DNA of 38,425 nucleotides from a virus, in the IMG/VR virus record IMGVR_UViG_3300037189_022878, positions 1-38,425 of that record. One strand, written 5' to 3'. A program made the translations under genes and the position numbers. Positions 5,999-14,106 of the stretch are shown one piece after another. Each line of letters opens with the position of its first letter. Position 1 is the first letter of the stretch. Under the pieces are notes generated by a model. It was not told where the DNA came from. It saw only the letters and a program-made list of their open reading frames with translations, and did not search any database.

Positions 5999-7168
5999 AT
6001 GAATGTACTAAATGATGTAAGCAAAGTTGCAAAACAACTTATGCTAAAGGAACCGTTTTATGGAGTTTTTCTTTCAACATTAAATAAAAGAATAGGTACA
6101 GATACTCCAACTGCTGGTGTTTGTTTAAATAATATTAATTATGAGTTAATTATTAATGAAGAATTTTGGAATTCATTAGATAATGACAATAAAAAAATAG
6201 GATTACTTAAGCATGAATTACTTCATATATGTTTTAATCACTTAATTGATCGAGAAAATTATTTTGATCATATTCTACATAATATAGCAGCTGATATTGA
6301 AATAAATCAATATATAGATCCACAATATTATCCATCAGACCAACTTCTTCTTCCATCATCTTTCCCAGAACTAACATTACCGGCAAAAGCAGGTACAAAA
6401 TATTATTATGATGCTTTACTTAAAGCTAAACAAAATAATACTAGTCCTACACTAAATAGTATGTTAGATAATGATTTTCATTTAACTTGGGGAGAATTTG
6501 AATCATTATCTGAAACTGACAAAAAATTAATTAAAGCTCAAATCGATCATCAAATAAAAAGTATAATAGAATCTCAAGCAGATAAAGGTAGAGGTTTTGT
6601 ACCAAACGAATTAAAAGATTATATTGATAGTTTATTTGCAATTACTCCTCCATCATATGATTGGAAATCATATTTTAGAAGATTCTTTAGTTCATCATCC
6701 AAAATATACACTAAAAAAACACGCCGCAAACTAAATAAACGTTTTATAGAAAACCCAGCATTAAAAATTAAACCTAAAAAGAATATATTAGTTGGAATTG
6801 ATACTTCAGGTTCTGTTGGAAAAGAAGATACAATAGAATTTTTTAATGAATTACACCATATGCATAAAACAGGAATATCAATTACTATAGCTGAAGGTGA
6901 CGCTAAAGTGCATAAAGTATATGAATACAAAGGTAAACCACCTGAAACTATTACTGGTAGAGGTGGTACTGAAATGAATGTTTTTATAGATTATTTTAAT
7001 AAAAATCCTCAATATAATAGTTTAATTATTTTCACTGATGGTTATATAGGTGAACGAATATTAAGTTCTTTTAAACCTATATTAACTGTTTTAACTTCAA
7101 ATGGTGAAAAATTAGAAACAGTTATAGAAAATAAATGGGGAAATGTTATAAAAATGAATAAAAGATAA
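5999..7168 (+). CDS. VWA-domain protein with metallopeptidase-like N-terminus (DUF2201 type)
   Basis: A 389-residue protein. The N-terminal domain has HELLH at residues 72-76 and a third His at 81 (HELLHICFNH), then an HNIAADIEIN segment, which is the layout of DUF2201-type putative metallopeptidases. The C-terminal domain is a von Willebrand A fold with a complete MIDAS: DTSGS at 268-272, Thr324 in GRGGTEM, and Asp347 in FTDGY. Proteins of this build are coded next to MoxR AAA+ ATPases, and such an ATPase follows 48 bp downstream. By family analogy, the ATPase uses the VWA protein as an adaptor to remodel or load metal into a target. Whether the HExxH site is active is not known. Confidence 0.85.
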   Translation: MNVLNDVSKVAKQLMLKEPFYGVFLSTLNKRIGTDTPTAGVCLNNINYELIINEEFWNSLDNDNKKIGLLKHELLHICFNHLIDRENYFDHILHNIAADIEINQYIDPQYYPSDQLLLPSSFPELTLPAKAGTKYYYDALLKAKQNNTSPTLNSMLDNDFHLTWGEFESLSETDKKLIKAQIDHQIKSIIESQADKGRGFVPNELKDYIDSLFAITPPSYDWKSYFRRFFSSSSKIYTKKTRRKLNKRFIENPALKIKPKKNILVGIDTSGSVGKEDTIEFFNELHHMHKTGISITIAEGDAKVHKVYEYKGKPPETITGRGGTEMNVFIDYFNKNPQYNSLIIFTDGYIGERILSSFKPILTVLTSNGEKLETVIENKWGNVIKMNKR

Positions 7169-7216
7169 GATGGTCGAGACTCTTATTATAAATTTATTTT
7201 GTAAAAAAATTAAAAT

Positions 7217-8401
7217 ATGTCAAGTAAAACTAAACAGGTTTCGCTTAATGTTAATGAAGCAAAAACATTTCTTAAACACATCATTAACAACAATCGCTTT
7301 CTTCAATCTAATAACAAACCACCAGTAGCGGTTGAAGTAGTAGGAGATTCAGGTATCGGTAAAACATCAACTATTATTCAATTAGCAAACGAATTAGATC
7401 TTAATTTTGTTAAATTAAATCTTGCTCAAATTGAAGAACTAGGTGATTTAGTTGGTTTTCCAATTCGCCAATTTGAAGTATGTAAAGATACAAATAATTG
7501 TACTTGGATTGATGAACATGCTGTAGATGAATATACAAAACAAGGATATAAATTTACAGGTCAAAATAGAATGAGTTATTGCCCACCTGAATGGATTAGT
7601 GGTAAAACAAATGGCGGTATATTATTATTGGATGACTGGAATCGCGCTGATGTTAGATTTATTCAAGCTGTAATGGAGCTAATAGATAGACAGCAGTATA
7701 TTAGTTGGTCTTTACCTAAAGATTGGCATATTATTCTCACAAGTAATCCTGATAATGGTGAATATCTAGTTAATAGTATAGATAACGCTCAAAAAACACG
7801 ATTTATATCTATTAATCTTAAATTTGATATCAATTGTTGGGGTGAATGGGCTGAAAATAATCAAATAGATAATAGATGTATTAATTTTCTTCTTAGGCAT
7901 TCTGAATTAGTTAATACAAATACTAACTCTAGAAGTATTACAACGTTTTTTAATTCAATATCTTCATTATCTTCATTTGATGCTGAACTAGGTCTTATCC
8001 AAATGATTGGAGAAGGTAGTGTTGGTCCTGAATTTACCACTATGTTTACAATGTTTATTAATAATAAACTTGATAAAATTATATCTCCAGAAACTATTAT
8101 GACGCATGAAAGCTTTGATTATGTGCTTAATACTTTAAAAGGAATTATAGGGAAAGATAAAGATTATCGTGCAGATTTAGCATCTATTATTTCAACTCGT
8201 ATTATTAACTTTAGCTTGTTTTTCGCTAAAAATAATAAAGTTGAAAAAAGTTTTATAGATAGATTAGCATCACTTATAAACGAAGAATTATTTGCGGTTG
8301 ATTTGAAATATAATATTGTTAAATCGATTTATAACGGTAATCAATCTTCATTCAAAAGTTTGACTTTGAATAAAACACTTCTTAATTTTATAATCAAATA
8401 A
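7217..8401 (+). CDS. MoxR-type AAA+ ATPase
   Basis: A 394-residue protein with Walker A at 43-50 (GDSGIGKT), Walker B ILLLDD at 135-140 in the sequence GGILLLDDWNRA, and a sensor-1 Asn in ILTSNPD (about 174-180). The pattern, including the D-W-N-R-A continuation and the PPEW segment just before, is that of MoxR/YifB-like phage ATPases. It lies directly after its presumed VWA partner (5999) and 9 nt before an unknown gene that may be the third member. No Shine-Dalgarno is visible; the spacer is A-rich. The likely role is ATP-driven remodelling of a phage or host protein complex. Confidence 0.85.
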   Translation: MSSKTKQVSLNVNEAKTFLKHIINNNRFLQSNNKPPVAVEVVGDSGIGKTSTIIQLANELDLNFVKLNLAQIEELGDLVGFPIRQFEVCKDTNNCTWIDEHAVDEYTKQGYKFTGQNRMSYCPPEWISGKTNGGILLLDDWNRADVRFIQAVMELIDRQQYISWSLPKDWHIILTSNPDNGEYLVNSIDNAQKTRFISINLKFDINCWGEWAENNQIDNRCINFLLRHSELVNTNTNSRSITTFFNSISSLSSFDAELGLIQMIGEGSVGPEFTTMFTMFINNKLDKIISPETIMTHESFDYVLNTLKGIIGKDKDYRADLASIISTRIINFSLFFAKNNKVEKSFIDRLASLINEELFAVDLKYNIVKSIYNGNQSSFKSLTLNKTLLNFIIK

Positions 8402-8410
8402 TAAAAAGTT

Positions 8411-9403
8411 ATGTATAAGGAAATAGGAAGAATAGTTGATAATACTAAAAGAATATCACCATTTATCATGTGGGGAGCAGAATCAGATACTTTAAATTAT
8501 GTTAGTAAAAGTACAATGCAAAAGTATCAAAAAATATATGAAGAAAATAAAAATAATAAACTACAAAATAATTCTACAGTCCATTTTAGTTCATTATCTT
8601 CTTTACCTAGATACAAATATAATAATTACATTACTGAGAATAAATTAAATATTAAAAAAGTAAGAAGTAAAGATGAAATAAATTCATTAATAATTAGTAA
8701 CTCATTGATTAATGAATATTATATAAAAACTAATAATATAAGTAAATATTATATAGTTCCAACATCAATGCTTAAACTTTCTAATCCAACTACTCAAGAA
8801 ATTACAGCATTTCTTGTCAGAGAAGAGCTAATAGAAGAAGTAAAACCTGTTTCACCATCATTATATGCTGATCTTATTGCTTGTGATAATTTTGAAGGAT
8901 ATTTTATACGAGGAATATGGGGTCAAACATCAGCTATAAATAATCTTACTTTTTTTAATGAAATGGTTAATAAGTATGATTCCGCTTCTTATAATATAGT
9001 TTTTGATGAATCTATTAATAGTGATATTAATCAAGGTTTAGTTTTAGATGATGATACTTTTCAAACATTATATAATATGTTGGATAGTACTAATAAAGAA
9101 AATTGGTCTTTAGCTCAAGAAATGATAGCTAATTGTGATGTAGAGATTTCAAAACCATATATATTATTTTTAGTATGGAGATTTAACTATTTGAAAAAAA
9201 TCAATAATAATTTAAATTATAAATTCTGTCTAAAACTTCTAGATAAGTATAAAAATATATACTATTCAGGAAAAATTGAGCATTTTATATCAGGTATAAT
9301 TAAAGCTAACCCAGAATTTAAACAAGATATATTTAATTGTTTTAAAATATATTTAAATATAATAAATAAAAATAATATTATACAAGAAATTAATATTGTT
9401 TAA
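8411..9403 (+). CDS. Unknown protein, probable third member of the MoxR/VWA block
   Basis: A 330-residue protein with no recognised domain. Residues 1-50 are helical. A middle region (about 130-175) contains SPSLYADLIACDNFEGYFIRG and a WG-x-T-S motif. The C-terminal half is alpha-helical and rich in Asn, Lys and Ile (KPYILFLVWRFNYLKKI). It begins 9 nt after the MoxR gene and ends where a promoter-like motif starts the next unit, so it is the last gene of that transcript. Position suggests a substrate or regulator of the MoxR/VWA pair; the sequence itself does not show it. Confidence 0.7.
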   Translation: MYKEIGRIVDNTKRISPFIMWGAESDTLNYVSKSTMQKYQKIYEENKNNKLQNNSTVHFSSLSSLPRYKYNNYITENKLNIKKVRSKDEINSLIISNSLINEYYIKTNNISKYYIVPTSMLKLSNPTTQEITAFLVREELIEEVKPVSPSLYADLIACDNFEGYFIRGIWGQTSAINNLTFFNEMVNKYDSASYNIVFDESINSDINQGLVLDDDTFQTLYNMLDSTNKENWSLAQEMIANCDVEISKPYILFLVWRFNYLKKINNNLNYKFCLKLLDKYKNIYYSGKIEHFISGIIKANPEFKQDIFNCFKIYLNIINKNNIIQEINIV

Positions 9404-9411
9404 TATTTATT
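9403..9411 (+). promoter_or_regulatory. Candidate phage promoter (ATATTTATT)
   Basis: Begins at the last A of the stop codon of the gene before and lies only 3 nt before the ATG at 9415. If it is a -10-type element, the transcript would be nearly leaderless. Confidence 0.45.
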
Positions 9412-9414
9412 AAT

Positions 9415-9882
9415 ATGAGTAAATCAAAAACTATAGTCTTACTAAGCTGTGTAGCAACTAAATTACCTAAACCGGCTCCTGCTCAAAAGCTATATAACTC
9501 ACCTTTATTTAAACGTTCTTTAGAATATGCTTTATCATTAGATCCAAATGATATAGTAATTTTATCAGCTGAACATTATGTTTTACCTTTAGATAAAGTA
9601 ATTGCTCCTTATGATAAGACATTATTGAATATGCCTGATAAGGAGGTTAGAGAATGGGCAGTACGAGTATTAAAAATATTAGCTGATAAATATGATTTAG
9701 ATAATGATAAATTTATTATATTAGCTGGTGAAAAGTATAGAAAATATTTGGTGCCTCAAATAAAACATTGGAATGCGCCGCTAAAAGGATTAAGAATAGG
9801 ACAACAATTAGCATGGTATATTAAAAAATTAGCTAAAAAAGTTAAAGAGAGCTTTATTAAGTTATTAAATTTATTAAGATGA
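9415..9882 (+). CDS. DUF6884 family protein
   Basis: A 155-residue protein. It begins TIVLLSCVATKLPKPAPAQKLYNSPLFKRS and continues VILSAEHYVLPLDKVIAPYD. The SC-x-x-x-K, PAPA-x-x-LY-x-S-x-x-F, ILSA-x-(H/Y) and PYD-x-x-L motifs are those of DUF6884, a family distantly related to YaaA-like and TGT-associated domains. Some members occur near base- or DNA-modification genes, but none of those is visible here. The C-terminal lysine-rich helix (about 135-155) is extra. Overlap by ATGA with the next gene indicates coupling. The biochemical role is unknown. Confidence 0.75.
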   Translation: MSKSKTIVLLSCVATKLPKPAPAQKLYNSPLFKRSLEYALSLDPNDIVILSAEHYVLPLDKVIAPYDKTLLNMPDKEVREWAVRVLKILADKYDLDNDKFIILAGEKYRKYLVPQIKHWNAPLKGLRIGQQLAWYIKKLAKKVKESFIKLLNLLR

Positions 9883-10118
9883 AAAAGATTTTCACGTTAA
9901 TAGAAATGTATAAGGGTGATGCTTATCATTTTGATGATTTTGATGATAATATTATTGCTGAAACTCTAGATAAATTGAAAGAATTATTATCAAACTTAAA
10001 AGAAAATGATAATGAAAGTTATGCTCGTACTATAAAAGAATATAAAAATTCACTTGAAGGTGAGCGCAAAGATGTTATAGAAGATTTTATTGAATATTCT
10101 AAATACCATAATAAATGA
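9879..10118 (+). CDS. Small acidic helical protein, unknown
   Basis: A 79-residue protein with an N-terminal strand-helix (MKKIFTLIEMYKGDAYHFDD) and two acidic helices. It overlaps both neighbours by ATGA, so it belongs to an operon from 9415 to 11737. No family was recognised. Confidence 0.6.
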   Translation: MKKIFTLIEMYKGDAYHFDDFDDNIIAETLDKLKELLSNLKENDNESYARTIKEYKNSLEGERKDVIEDFIEYSKYHNK

Positions 10119-11065
10119 AAAAATCAGAATTACAAGAACTCATACGTGAAGTTATTGATGAAGTAATGAATGAAGCTACTCAATCAACTACTATCGATTT
10201 TAAAGATAAAAATAGAGGAGATAAAATTCTAGATATTGACCCCTCAGATGCTCCTACAATTAATAAATTGAAAATAGATCCTAATGTAGCTAGTGTTACA
10301 ATGGGAACTAAAAAACTAAAAGAAATGGCTCGTCAACCTATTATCTATAAAGTAAGTGACGACTATGCTGATAAACTTTCTGAATTACCTTATGTTGGCT
10401 CATCTAAACGAATGGTGTGGGTTAATGGTATCATAGATTATATAAAAGATAATGGTCCTGCCGATATTACTAAAATAGCTAGAGAAAAATTTAATGTTCC
10501 TCAACCACGCATATCTGACTATGCTCGTGATATGATTAGACTTGGTATTCTAGCACCAACAACCGCTGGTGTTGTCCCTCAATTTATGAAACCTAAAGCA
10601 GAACCTGGTGAAGAAGTAGAACCAGAAGAAGAAACAGGTATTGTTTCTGGTGATTTAAGTGATGAAGAAATTGAAGCATCATTTGCTCAAGCTAAAGCAG
10701 CAGGCGACGAAGAAGAATCTACTCCTGAATTAGGAAAAGTACCTACCCCTTCATCCGCTTCTGGACTATCAGATGAAGATTATAACACTTTTATGAAATA
10801 TACTGATCTTGCAGATCGTTTAAATAAAGTAAAAAGTGATCTAAATAGAATGAAGCGTGCTAAATTTATGGCTGGTACTGGTGATATTAAAGACAAATCA
10901 TCTACAGAGGAAAAACGTTTAATGGATTTAAAAGCAAGTTTGGAACAACGTGTAAATAATTTAGTAGCTAGTTCTGAATATTTACAGAAGCGTCAATCTA
11001 AAAAGGATGAATTAGACGAATGGAATAAAAATAAAATGCAATACTACGCAGGCATTATAAAATAA
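10115..11065 (+). CDS. Leader-bearing protein with winged-helix-like domain
   Basis: A 316-residue protein. The first 20 residues (MKKSELQELIREVIDEVMNE) form an amphipathic helix almost the same as the start of the gene at 18140 (MKKSELRELIKEVILQE), and the next residue is Ala, as in the capsid site LITE/A. Residues about 100-155 (VNGIIDYIKDNGPADITKI, then RISDYARDMIRLGILAP) read like a winged helix-turn-helix that could bind DNA. A long acidic, Pro-rich linker (about 165-225) is followed by a coiled-coil-like end. Inference: a prohead-packaged DNA-binding protein. It could instead be a scaffold-associated structural protein. Confidence 0.7.
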   Translation: MKKSELQELIREVIDEVMNEATQSTTIDFKDKNRGDKILDIDPSDAPTINKLKIDPNVASVTMGTKKLKEMARQPIIYKVSDDYADKLSELPYVGSSKRMVWVNGIIDYIKDNGPADITKIAREKFNVPQPRISDYARDMIRLGILAPTTAGVVPQFMKPKAEPGEEVEPEEETGIVSGDLSDEEIEASFAQAKAAGDEEESTPELGKVPTPSSASGLSDEDYNTFMKYTDLADRLNKVKSDLNRMKRAKFMAGTGDIKDKSSTEEKRLMDLKASLEQRVNNLVASSEYLQKRQSKKDELDEWNKNKMQYYAGIIK

Positions 11066-11737
11066 ATGAATAAGTTTTTTAATACATTATTGTTTTTAAC
11101 AGTTATTGGTTTAGCTGTTTGGATTATTCTTGATCGAATAAGAGATAAAGAAAAAGATGAATTATTCCTTCAAAAACAAATCCAATTTACTCGTATCATT
11201 GATTCTTTAAAAGGAGAAATACCCAAAAAAGACTCAGTAGTACTTGTTTTATTTGAAATAAACGATTCACTACAACATAAGATAGATACATTAAAAAGTA
11301 ATGTTAAAGTTGTAGTTAAATATGTTGATTCATCTAAATTAGCTATTGATAATTTCACCGAAAGAGAATTAATTGCATTCTATAATGAACGCTATCCAAA
11401 AGATACTACAAGTAATAAATTACCAGTAGCGCAACCTGTACTCACAAATGCTGCTAAAGAATTAGCTGAATTAGATGGTACTAAAAAAATGTTAATGTTA
11501 AAAGATAGTATATTAGCCACTATAGGTGAACAATTAGAAGTAAAAGATAGTATAATTAATGTATATGTAAGTAAAGAAGGTGATTATAAAACTATTATAG
11601 TTAATCAAGATTCACTTATAAAAAATTGGGATAATAGATACAAAGAATTAGATAAAAAATACCAAAAAGCAAAAATAGCAAATAAAATAATAAAAACAGC
11701 TAGTGGTGTTATAATAGCTGCTATTTTAATTTTATAA
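11066..11737 (+). CDS. Membrane-anchored coiled-coil protein (spanin-like candidate)
   Basis: A 223-residue protein that starts directly after the stop of the gene before. It has an N-terminal membrane segment (about 4-22, FFNTLLFLTVIGLAVWIIL), a long charged coiled-coil-like middle with repeated D-S-(L/I) units, and a hydrophobic C-terminal segment (about 206-223, IIKTASGVIIAAILIL). Asp/Ser/Lys-rich middle segments with two terminal membrane segments occur in phage lysis accessory proteins such as inner-membrane spanins. A second, lipoprotein spanin gene is not visible. A terminator follows at 11757. It could also be a host-envelope accessory protein. Confidence 0.55.
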   Translation: MNKFFNTLLFLTVIGLAVWIILDRIRDKEKDELFLQKQIQFTRIIDSLKGEIPKKDSVVLVLFEINDSLQHKIDTLKSNVKVVVKYVDSSKLAIDNFTERELIAFYNERYPKDTTSNKLPVAQPVLTNAAKELAELDGTKKMLMLKDSILATIGEQLEVKDSIINVYVSKEGDYKTIIVNQDSLIKNWDNRYKELDKKYQKAKIANKIIKTASGVIIAAILIL

Positions 11738-11756
11738 TTCTTCCTACTCTGTCAAA

Positions 11757-11790
11757 TACAAAGCTCCGCCAAAAGCGGAGCTTTTTGTAT
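11757..11790 (+). terminator. Rho-independent terminator
   Basis: AAGCTCCGC (11761-11769) pairs with GCGGAGCTT (11775-11783) across a 5-nt loop and is followed by five T's. The outer ATACAA/TTTGTAT sequence extends the stem. It separates the accessory operon from the terminase. Confidence 0.92.
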
Positions 11791-11797
11791 ATTTATA
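11789..11797 (+). promoter_or_regulatory. Candidate phage promoter (ATATTTATA)
   Basis: Placed directly after the terminator and 3 nt before the ATG of the terminase gene. The terminator-then-motif arrangement is one of the best arguments that the motif starts transcription. Confidence 0.55.
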
Positions 11798-11800
11798 TAT

Positions 11801-13381
11801 ATGAGTCAAGCACAAATTAAAGAAATAATTAAACAGGAGTATATTAAATGTGCTTTAGATCCTGTACATTTCTTTCGTAAGTACTGTTATATTACTCACC
11901 CTGTTAAAGGACGAGTATTATTTCATCTATATCCATTCCAAGAAGAGGTATTAAACGACTTTAGAAATAATCGTTTCTGTATTATTAATAAGTCAAGACA
12001 GTTAGGTATATCTACATTAGTTGCTGGTTTTTCATTATGGACAATGCTATTTAATAAAGATAAAACTGTATTATGTATAGCAACTAAACAAGAAACAGCA
12101 AAAGGTATGGTAGATAAAGTACAATTTATGTACAATAACTTACCTAACTGGTTAAAAGGTAATCAAAAACCAATATCCGATAATAAATTATCACTTAAAC
12201 TAGCAAATAACTCCCAAATAATAGCTACCTCAGCAGCATCTGATGCTGGTCGATCATACGCTGTATCGTTATTATTAGTAGATGAGGCTGCGTTTATTGA
12301 AGGTATTGATCGTATTTACACATCAATTAAACCAACAATTGCAACTGGTGGTGGTATTATTGCTTTATCTTCACCAAACGGTGTTGGTAACTGGTTTCAT
12401 AAAATGTACACTGAAGCTGAAATAGGTAAAAATGACTTTAAAGCAATTAAATTACCTTGGAATTTACATCCTGATCGAGATGAAAAATGGGAATCTACGG
12501 AACGAACTAATATGTCTATTCGTGAATTTGCTCAAGAATATGACTGTGATTTCTTAGGCTCTGGCAACTCAGTAATTGAACCTGATTTATTAACATTCTA
12601 TGAAGAAACTTATATACAAGACCCTGTTGAACGTCGCTTTATGGGTGGCGACTTTTGGGTTTGGAACTATCCTGATTATAATAAGCAGTATATTGTATGT
12701 GCTGATGTGGCTAGGGGTGACGGTAGTGATTATTCTGCGTTCCACGTCATCGATGCTACAACATGTGAACAAGTTGCTGAATATAAATCACAAATAGATA
12801 CTAGAACATATGGTAATATGCTAGTATCTGTTGCTACTGAATATAATAATGCGTTATTAGTAGTAGAAAACGCAAATATTGGTTGGGATGTAGTTAATAC
12901 TGTAATTGAAAAAGGATATCAAAAACTATATTATTCACCTCGTGCTTATGGTGAAATGCATATTGATAAATGGTTATCTAAAATGGAATCTGAGCAGACC
13001 GTTCCTGGATTCACTACATCAGTTAAAACAAGACCACTTGTTATCTCCAAAATGGAGTCGTATATTAGAGAGAAAGCATTTATTTTTAGATCAAAACGCT
13101 TATTAGAAGAATTACGTGTGTTTATTTGGCAACATGGTAAAGCACAAGCACAAAATGGTTATAATGATGATTTGGTTATGTCATTAGGAATTGGTTTATT
13201 TACTAGAGACACCGCGATGAAATTCTATGAGCAAGGATTAGATTTAAATAAAGCAATGATTTCAAGTATAGGACGAACAAGTTATAACAACCAACCCATG
13301 TTACCTAATATTAACCAACCAAACCCATTTATGATGAATGATGGAAGAGGTGGATTTGAAGATATAACATGGATTTTTTAA
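11801..13381 (+). CDS. terL: Terminase large subunit (T4 gp17-like)
   Basis: A 526-residue DNA-packaging motor and headful nuclease. Residues 64-72 (KSRQLGIST) form the Walker A variant, 157-164 (LLLVDEAA) the Walker B with its catalytic Glu, and 187-193 (IALSSPN) the coupling motif. The nuclease domain has D302 in ADVARGDGSD, an acidic E356 in VVENANIG, and D456/D457 in NGYNDDLVMS. All three acidic positions of the RNase-H-like nuclease are present, so it should be active. It is somewhat shorter than T4 gp17 (610). No small terminase gene is seen upstream; the preceding genes are accessory. It starts directly behind a terminator and a promoter-like motif. Confidence 0.95.
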   Translation: MSQAQIKEIIKQEYIKCALDPVHFFRKYCYITHPVKGRVLFHLYPFQEEVLNDFRNNRFCIINKSRQLGISTLVAGFSLWTMLFNKDKTVLCIATKQETAKGMVDKVQFMYNNLPNWLKGNQKPISDNKLSLKLANNSQIIATSAASDAGRSYAVSLLLVDEAAFIEGIDRIYTSIKPTIATGGGIIALSSPNGVGNWFHKMYTEAEIGKNDFKAIKLPWNLHPDRDEKWESTERTNMSIREFAQEYDCDFLGSGNSVIEPDLLTFYEETYIQDPVERRFMGGDFWVWNYPDYNKQYIVCADVARGDGSDYSAFHVIDATTCEQVAEYKSQIDTRTYGNMLVSVATEYNNALLVVENANIGWDVVNTVIEKGYQKLYYSPRAYGEMHIDKWLSKMESEQTVPGFTTSVKTRPLVISKMESYIREKAFIFRSKRLLEELRVFIWQHGKAQAQNGYNDDLVMSLGIGLFTRDTAMKFYEQGLDLNKAMISSIGRTSYNNQPMLPNINQPNPFMMNDGRGGFEDITWIF

Positions 13382-13388
13382 TTCTGTT

Positions 13389-13397
13389 ATATTTATT
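13389..13397 (+). promoter_or_regulatory. Candidate phage promoter (ATATTTATT)
   Basis: Starts the 17-nt stretch 13389-13405 that is identical to 446-462. It contains TATTTATT and a T4-late-like TATAAATA (13397-13404), and lies 13 nt before the ATG of the HNH gene. Confidence 0.5.
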
Positions 13398-13410
13398 ATA
13401 AATAACTAGT

Positions 13411-14088
13411 ATGAAAATTTGTATTAAATGTAACCAAGAAAAAGAATTAAATAATTTTTATAAAAATAATAGAAATAAATCAGGATATGAAGGTATTTGT
13501 AAATCTTGTAAAAATGAATATACTATTTTAAATAATAAAAAATTAGGAAATAAATACTTTCAATTAACTTCTAAAAAATGGTCAAATAAAAATAAAAATA
13601 AAATATCACAATATAATAAAGAAAAATATAATAATAATAAAGAATACTGGTTAAGTGAAAATAGAAAATTATATAGTAAAGAATGGAGAAGTAATAATAA
13701 AGATAAATTAGTAAAATATTGGAAAATTAAATATGATACTGATATTAATTTTAAACTATCTTGTTTGTTAAGACTTAGGTTATATAATGCTTTAAAACTA
13801 AATTTAAAAACTAAAAGTGCTATAAAATTAATAGGTTGTACAATAGATACTTTTAAACAATATCTTGAATCTAAATTTAAACCAGAAATGAATTGGAATA
13901 ATCATGGTGATATTTGGGAAATTGATCATATCAAGCCATGTGATTCCTTTAATCTAACAGATATAGAACAACAAAAACAATGCTTTCATTATACTAATAC
14001 GCAGCCATTATTTAAAACAACAAAAATTGCTGAGTCGTTTGGATATAATGAATTAGGCAATAGAAATAAGACTAATAAATATTTATAG
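13411..14088 (+). CDS. HNH homing endonuclease, free-standing
   Basis: A 225-residue protein. An N-terminal zinc ribbon (CIKCNQEKELNNFYKN ... CKSCK) is followed by a Lys/Asn/Tyr-rich region of DNA-binding type. The HNH core follows at about 170-205 (WEIDHIKPCDSFNL, QQKQCFHYTNTQPLF), with the DH pair and the Asn of the HNH fold. It lies between the terminase and the portal gene, with no intron features, and has its own promoter-like element shared with the GIY-YIG gene at 467. The last codons overlap another promoter-like motif (14079-14087) that serves the portal. It is a mobile gene; its target is presumably a site near the terminase/portal junction in related phages. Confidence 0.88.
   Translation: MKICIKCNQEKELNNFYKNNRNKSGYEGICKSCKNEYTILNNKKLGNKYFQLTSKKWSNKNKNKISQYNKEKYNNNKEYWLSENRKLYSKEWRSNNKDKLVKYWKIKYDTDINFKLSCLLRLRLYNALKLNLKTKSAIKLIGCTIDTFKQYLESKFKPEMNWNNHGDIWEIDHIKPCDSFNLTDIEQQKQCFHYTNTQPLFKTTKIAESFGYNELGNRNKTNKYL
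14079..14087 (+). promoter_or_regulatory. Candidate phage promoter (ATATTTATA)
   Basis: Lies inside the last codons of the HNH gene, 19 nt before the ATG of the portal gene. Confidence 0.45.
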
Positions 14089-14106
14089 ACATAATAAAAC
14101 AATACA

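Noticed and set aside
12590-13106. Small frames inside the terminase gene on both strands
   Set aside because: They are shadows of a strongly conserved coding region and have no start context or family match.
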